A stretch of 64,000 nucleotides of DNA from contig JBCCEW010000015.1 of the NCBI GenBank assembly GCA_039030075.1, positions 1 through 64,000 on the forward strand, in the 5' to 3' direction. Below, one piece after another: positions 60,418-64,000 of this stretch; the stretch's first letter is position 1, and each line of letters starts with the position of its first letter. The translations under genes and the position numbers were made by a program. The notes below the pieces were generated by a model. It worked only from the letters and a program-made list of their open reading frames with translations. It searched no databases and was not told the DNA's origin. This DNA is from Myxococcota bacterium (GTDB lineage Bacteria > Myxococcota_A > UBA9160 > SMWR01).

Positions 60418-63331
60418 TCACCGAAGCCGCGGCCGGCGGCGAGAGCGAGCGCGCGATCGAAGCGGCGCGTCGCGCAATGGCCGGTGCGGGACGTGCGCTC
60501 AGGAGTTGGGCCAGGGCATCGAGGGTCGCCGCGGCGACGTCGCGTCGATCCGTCTTCCACAGGAGTTCGGCGCGCAGCAGCAGGTGTCGCGGCAGGTAGT
60601 CGCGCGGCAGCATCTCGTTCACGAGGGTGAGGGCCTCCTCGAGTCGCGCCGGCTCGCCACTCGCGAAGCGCCAGCGCGCTCGCAGTTCGTTGGCTTCGCG
60701 GTAGAGGAGGTCGCCCGGACGCCAGGTCGCGAGATCGTCGTCGAGCGCGCGTAGCTCGTTCCAGCTGCCGGGCGGCAGGCGCCGACCCAATGCGACGCTT
60801 CGGGCGGCTGCCGGCAGACCGCCGAGGTCGGCCTCCGGATCGACCAGCGCGAGACCGGTCGCCGCGTCCCGGTTCGTCGGGTCGGCGGCGAGCGCCTGCC
60901 GAAACAGCGCGGCGGCGCGCTGGGGTTGCCGGTTCTCGAAGAGCAGCCAGCCCAACATCAGCGCCTGCGTTCCGGAATCCGCCACCTCGGCGAGCTGCTT
61001 CACGCGTTGGGTGGTTCCCATCCGCCACATGCGTCGGGTCAGGACCGCGAGGTCGAGGTCGTCGAGGTGGTGGACGAGCGAGGGCGGCGAGTCCACCAGT
61101 TCGGAGATCCAGGCCCGGGAGCCGTTGCGCACCGGGTGGTTCGACATGGCGAGTCGGTTGTGATCGTCGCTGTTGATCGGAGCGCCCGCCGCGAGTTCGC
61201 GCGTCTTGGCTTCGTCCGCGATCAGCGCGGCCAGCACGTCCTCGGTCCGGTGGATGCCCTCCTCGGCAAAGCTCTCGGGCGCGGCTGCGATCGCGCGCGG
61301 CACGGACGCCTTCCAGTCGAACGGGGCCTGGGACGAGACCATGACCAGGGCGCCCTGCACCCAGAAGGTCTGGACGTGGGTGAAGACGTCCTGGAGCGCG
61401 GCGAGCAGGCTCCCGATCCGCGGGGCGTCCACGAATGCGCTGCCGATCCACTGGACGAAGACGCCGTCCTCGGTGAGGCGCGAGTCCACGAGTTGGAAGA
61501 ACTCACGCGTGTAGAGGTGAGACGCGCCCGAGGTCCAGGGGTGGCTGGGCTGCGAGACGATCGCGTCGTAGCGGCGGTCGGCCAGGATCAAGGCGCCGCG
61601 CGCGTCGCCGACCCGGAGCGAGATGCGCGGTTCGCCGAGCGGGTCGCCCCCCTCACGCCCGGGCAACGAGCGGTTCGCCACGACCACCTCGGGCTCGAGC
61701 TCGATGACCTCGACGTTCGACACCTGCGCACTCACCGCGTTGACGGTGATGCCCCCCCCGAGTCCGATGATCAGCATGTCGCTGGCGTTGGGACGCGCGA
61801 GGACCGGGAGCATCGAGAGCCAACGCGCGGCCGTCAGATTGCGGGGATAGCCGGTGGGAGCGACCAGCGACTCGGGGAGCCCGTTCGTGGCCAGGCGCCA
61901 GCGCTCCCCCGTCTGGACCACGGAGACGGTGGCCGAGCGTCCGACGCCCAGGTAGCTGAACTCGCCGTCGAAGTGGCTCCCGAAGGGCGAATGGCGCAAG
62001 AGCGAATCGGGACGCGGTGCGCCGATCAGGGTGAGAGCGACGGCGACGGCGACGGCCGCGCCGGCGAGCAACGGGCGACGGGGGGCGACGAAGAGGGCCG
62101 CGAGTCCGGCGAGCACGAGACTGGCGGTCGCGCCCGCCATCAACGTCCCCTCGAGGCCGAGCCAGGGGAGCAGCACGTAGCCCGTGCCGACCGCACCGAA
62201 GATCGATCCGACAGTGTTCCACGCGTAGACGCGGGCGCTCGATGCGGTGGCTTCCTCGGCGTTGCGGGCCAGCAGTCGAACGGCGAATGGGAAGGTCGTG
62301 CCGATGCACAGGGTGAGGGGCATCAGCGAGAGCAGCGAGACGAGCGCGCCCGGGCCGAGCGAGTTCACGTTGGCACCGAGTGCCGAGGCCAGCTCGGGGA
62401 GGCGGTCGGCCGCCAGGAAGCCGAGCCAGGCCAGGCTGGCGGTGAGGAGCTGGGCGAGCACGAAGCCGAGGCCGGCGGCGCGCTGGGTCTTGGCGAAGCG
62501 CGACGCGAAGGCGCTGCCGAGCGCGATGCCGGCCAGGAAACTCGCGAGCATCGTCGAGAAGGCGGCGGTGCTGGCGCCCAGGATGTGGCCGAGCATGCGG
62601 AACCAGAGCACTTCGTACGCGAAGGACACGGCACCCGAGACGGCGATCAGCGGCAGGATCCAGGGCAGGCCGCCCGTACGCACGGGGGCGGGCGCGTCGT
62701 GGGAGGGTGCCGCGCGCGAGAGCAGGGCGGCCGCCGCGAACACGAGCGCGTTGATGCCGGCACCGATCCAGACCGTGTGACGCAGGCCGAAGGCGGGCAG
62801 CAGCACGAAGGCCGCGGCCAGGGTGCCTCCGATCGCGCCCAGGGTGTTCGTCGCATAGAGGATGCCGACCCGAGGTCCGATCTGGTCGTCGCGCGTCACG
62901 GCATGCCGCGCCAGAAGAGGGAGGGTGGCTCCCATCAGTGCCGTGCACGGCACCAGGACGAGAAAGGTCCCGAAGAGATGGAAGGCGTGGGTGGCCCAGC
63001 CGAGCGTCTCGGGGAGGGCTTCCAGGCCGCCCAGCCAGCCGAGGTAGACGCCCCGGATCGCCCGAATCGCGGTCGGGACCGCCAGCGCCCACAGGGCGAT
63101 CGCGAGCTCGAGTACCCCGTAGACCCAGATGGGCCGCCGAATGCGCGGAGCCCAGCGCGCAGCGAGCGCGGCGCCGAGGGCGAGGCCACCCATGTAGGCC
63201 GCGAGCACGGCCACCACGGCCAGCTCCGAGGTGCCGAAGACGAAGGCGAACTCCCGGCTCCAGACCGTCTCGTAGAGCAGCGCCGAGAATCCGGAGAGGA
63301 AGAAGCACGTCAGCAGAAGCGCGAACAACAT
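60353..63331 (-). CDS. Fused MFS/spermidine-synthase-like protein with TPR tail
   Basis: A 992-residue protein. Residues 1-440 hold about 12 transmembrane helices in two related halves (FSALLYETVWSREFAFVFG and FAYEVLWFRMLGHILGAS mark their starts). Residues about 470-720 are a spermidine-synthase-like methyltransferase fold with IIGLGGGITVNAV and VEVIELEPEVV, and a gatekeeping-loop-like VSQPSHPWTSG. The remainder is TPR-like helical sequence. Bacterial proteins of this fused type are widespread but their substrate is unknown; the canonical GGGDG motif is altered. A homologous gene follows it upstream on the same strand. Confidence 0.8.
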   Translation of the reverse strand: MLFALLLTCFFLSGFSALLYETVWSREFAFVFGTSELAVVAVLAAYMGGLALGAALAARWAPRIRRPIWVYGVLELAIALWALAVPTAIRAIRGVYLGWLGGLEALPETLGWATHAFHLFGTFLVLVPCTALMGATLPLLARHAVTRDDQIGPRVGILYATNTLGAIGGTLAAAFVLLPAFGLRHTVWIGAGINALVFAAAALLSRAAPSHDAPAPVRTGGLPWILPLIAVSGAVSFAYEVLWFRMLGHILGASTAAFSTMLASFLAGIALGSAFASRFAKTQRAAGLGFVLAQLLTASLAWLGFLAADRLPELASALGANVNSLGPGALVSLLSLMPLTLCIGTTFPFAVRLLARNAEEATASSARVYAWNTVGSIFGAVGTGYVLLPWLGLEGTLMAGATASLVLAGLAALFVAPRRPLLAGAAVAVAVALTLIGAPRPDSLLRHSPFGSHFDGEFSYLGVGRSATVSVVQTGERWRLATNGLPESLVAPTGYPRNLTAARWLSMLPVLARPNASDMLIIGLGGGITVNAVSAQVSNVEVIELEPEVVVANRSLPGREGGDPLGEPRISLRVGDARGALILADRRYDAIVSQPSHPWTSGASHLYTREFFQLVDSRLTEDGVFVQWIGSAFVDAPRIGSLLAALQDVFTHVQTFWVQGALVMVSSQAPFDWKASVPRAIAAAPESFAEEGIHRTEDVLAALIADEAKTRELAAGAPINSDDHNRLAMSNHPVRNGSRAWISELVDSPPSLVHHLDDLDLAVLTRRMWRMGTTQRVKQLAEVADSGTQALMLGWLLFENRQPQRAAALFRQALAADPTNRDAATGLALVDPEADLGGLPAAARSVALGRRLPPGSWNELRALDDDLATWRPGDLLYREANELRARWRFASGEPARLEEALTLVNEMLPRDYLPRHLLLRAELLWKTDRRDVAAATLDALAQLLSARPAPAIARRAASIARSLSPPAAASVITGLEQEARRQPRRGAAAQAR

Positions 63332-63464
63332 GGGGGGGCGATTCTAACTGATCGGACTGCCTGGATTTTCCGGAATCCACGCGGTCCCGGAGCCACCCGG
63401 AATCGGGCCTCGCGAGCGGGTCGGATCCCCTAGGGGCATGGGCGCTGGGCGCGGGCGGACGGGC
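63332..63464. other. Gap between tandem paralogues
   Basis: The 133 bases contain an AT-richer patch (around 63341-63370, read in reverse GAATC...TTAGAAT) that could be a promoter for the reverse-strand gene, but I see no clear -35/-10 pair and no coding frame. Confidence 0.3.
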
Positions 63465-64000
63465 CTAGCGCGGGCGGTTCGCGGCGCGCAGTGCCTCGAC
63501 GATCCCGGGGTCGGGAGGCGGACCGAGGAGCCGGGCCAGCCGCAACGCGGGCGTGGCCAACCGGGCGTTGGGGCGGCCGCCCAGCTTGTCGGCCAGGGCG
63601 TCCAAGGAGTACCAGCCCAGGCGCTGCCGGCCGAGCTCGTAGCCGAGCCGGGCCCGCATCAGCAGCGAGCGGCTCTCGTAGCGGCGCTGGAGGCGCCGAT
63701 CCAGCAGCCGAAGCGCTTCCGCGTGGTCGTCCGCGTCCCCGATCTCGATGCGCCACCGGACGCGCAGCTCCGCCGCTTCGGGATACCAGACGTCTCCGGG
63801 CTTCCAGAGCGCGAGGCTGGTGTCGAGGTCGCGTACGGCCTCCCAGCTCTCGCGTTCCTGGCGCTTCGCCGAGATCAGGTCGCGCAGTTGCGGCGACAGC
63901 CCCTCGACGGTCGGGTCGCGACGCACGAAGGCGAGGGCATCGCGGGCCTCCGCGAGGGTGGCGTCGAACTGGGTGGCCGCCTCGAACTCGCGCATCGCCT
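63465..64000 (-). CDS. Second MFS/spermidine-synthase-like protein, C-terminal part only
   Basis: The frame runs off the right edge of the window, so only the C-terminal 178 or so residues are seen. They align without large gaps to the tail of the neighbouring gene: SWEAVRDLDTSLALWKPGD against SWNELRALDDDLATWRPGD, then ELRVRWR against ELRARWR, and ARLATPALRLARLL against AIARRAASIARSL. This makes it a tandem paralogue. The N-terminal membrane and enzyme domains are inferred to lie beyond 64000. An internal Met near 63995 is not the likely start. Confidence 0.7.
   Translation of the reverse strand, partial: AMREFEAATQFDATLAEARDALAFVRRDPTVEGLSPQLRDLISAKRQERESWEAVRDLDTSLALWKPGDVWYPEAAELRVRWRIEIGDADDHAEALRLLDRRLQRRYESRSLLMRARLGYELGRQRLGWYSLDALADKLGGRPNARLATPALRLARLLGPPPDPGIVEALRAANRPR

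Overview
The window is a GC-rich (about 70% by eye), densely coded bacterial chromosome segment. Gene content fits an uncultured deltaproteobacterial or Myxococcota-like Gram-negative: many Sec/Lol lipoproteins, PEP-CTERM proteins, a type IV pilus ATPase, a CarF-type plasmanylethanolamine desaturase, an HDOD protein, Sel1 repeats and a giant SpvB/RHS protein. The taxon is an inference; there is no rRNA. One tRNA (Glu, UUC) is present and I see no CRISPR array, insertion sequence or prophage.

Layout. 0-4 kb: forward housekeeping run (CCA-adding family enzyme, scpA, scpB, RluB-type pseudouridine synthase), then an unknown secreted protein. 5-11 kb: reverse run (DxDxDG-repeat lipoprotein, CAP protein, 5' nuclease, HSL-type esterase, O-antigen-ligase-like/TPR protein). 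11-15 kb: DUF368 undecaprenyl-phosphate transporter family, divergent SRAP protein, and a small membrane protein coupled to a sodium:solute symporter. 15-23.6 kb: reverse run pilB, Ycf46-type AAA ATPase, degenerate AAA protein, rmlB, phosphohexomutase, yvcK, mixing pilus, sugar-nucleotide and envelope-metabolism genes. 23.7-26.6 kb: AlkA-type glycosylase, PEP-CTERM protein, tRNA-Glu, two unknowns. 27-34.4 kb: a 2362-residue SpvB/FG-GAP/RHS protein with a GC-poorer C-terminal tip and an overlapping small lipoprotein gene, arranged like a polymorphic toxin and immunity pair. 34-41.5 kb: two SGNH hydrolases, HDOD protein, PEP-CTERM protein, subtilase, and unknown secreted proteins. 41.5-44.4 kb: reverse run carF, folE, c-type cytochrome lipoprotein, multispanning membrane protein. 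44.6-51 kb: FHA protein, membrane proteins, SPFH lipoprotein, dihydrolipoamide dehydrogenase, lipoproteins, alpha/beta hydrolase, FKBP lipoprotein. 51-57 kb: Ada-AlkA fusion and a divergent exopolysaccharide pair (ExeA-like ATPase and polyprenyl glycosylphosphotransferase) around a control region holding a 20-bp palindrome and two matching 18-bp sites, then a Sel1 lipoprotein. 57-64 kb: MBL hydrolase with a small partner, a multispanning GT-C-like protein, and two tandem MFS/spermidine-synthase-like/TPR paralogues, the last cut by the window edge.

The dominant theme is the cell envelope: undecaprenyl-phosphate recycling, dTDP-sugar supply, glycan polymerisation or ligation, exopolysaccharide initiation, PEP-CTERM export substrates, ether-lipid desaturation and many lipoproteins. 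DNA alkylation repair is a second theme (two AlkA-type glycosylases, one fused to Ada, plus SRAP). Genes are tightly packed; several convergent pairs end inside short inverted repeats that contain both stop codons.
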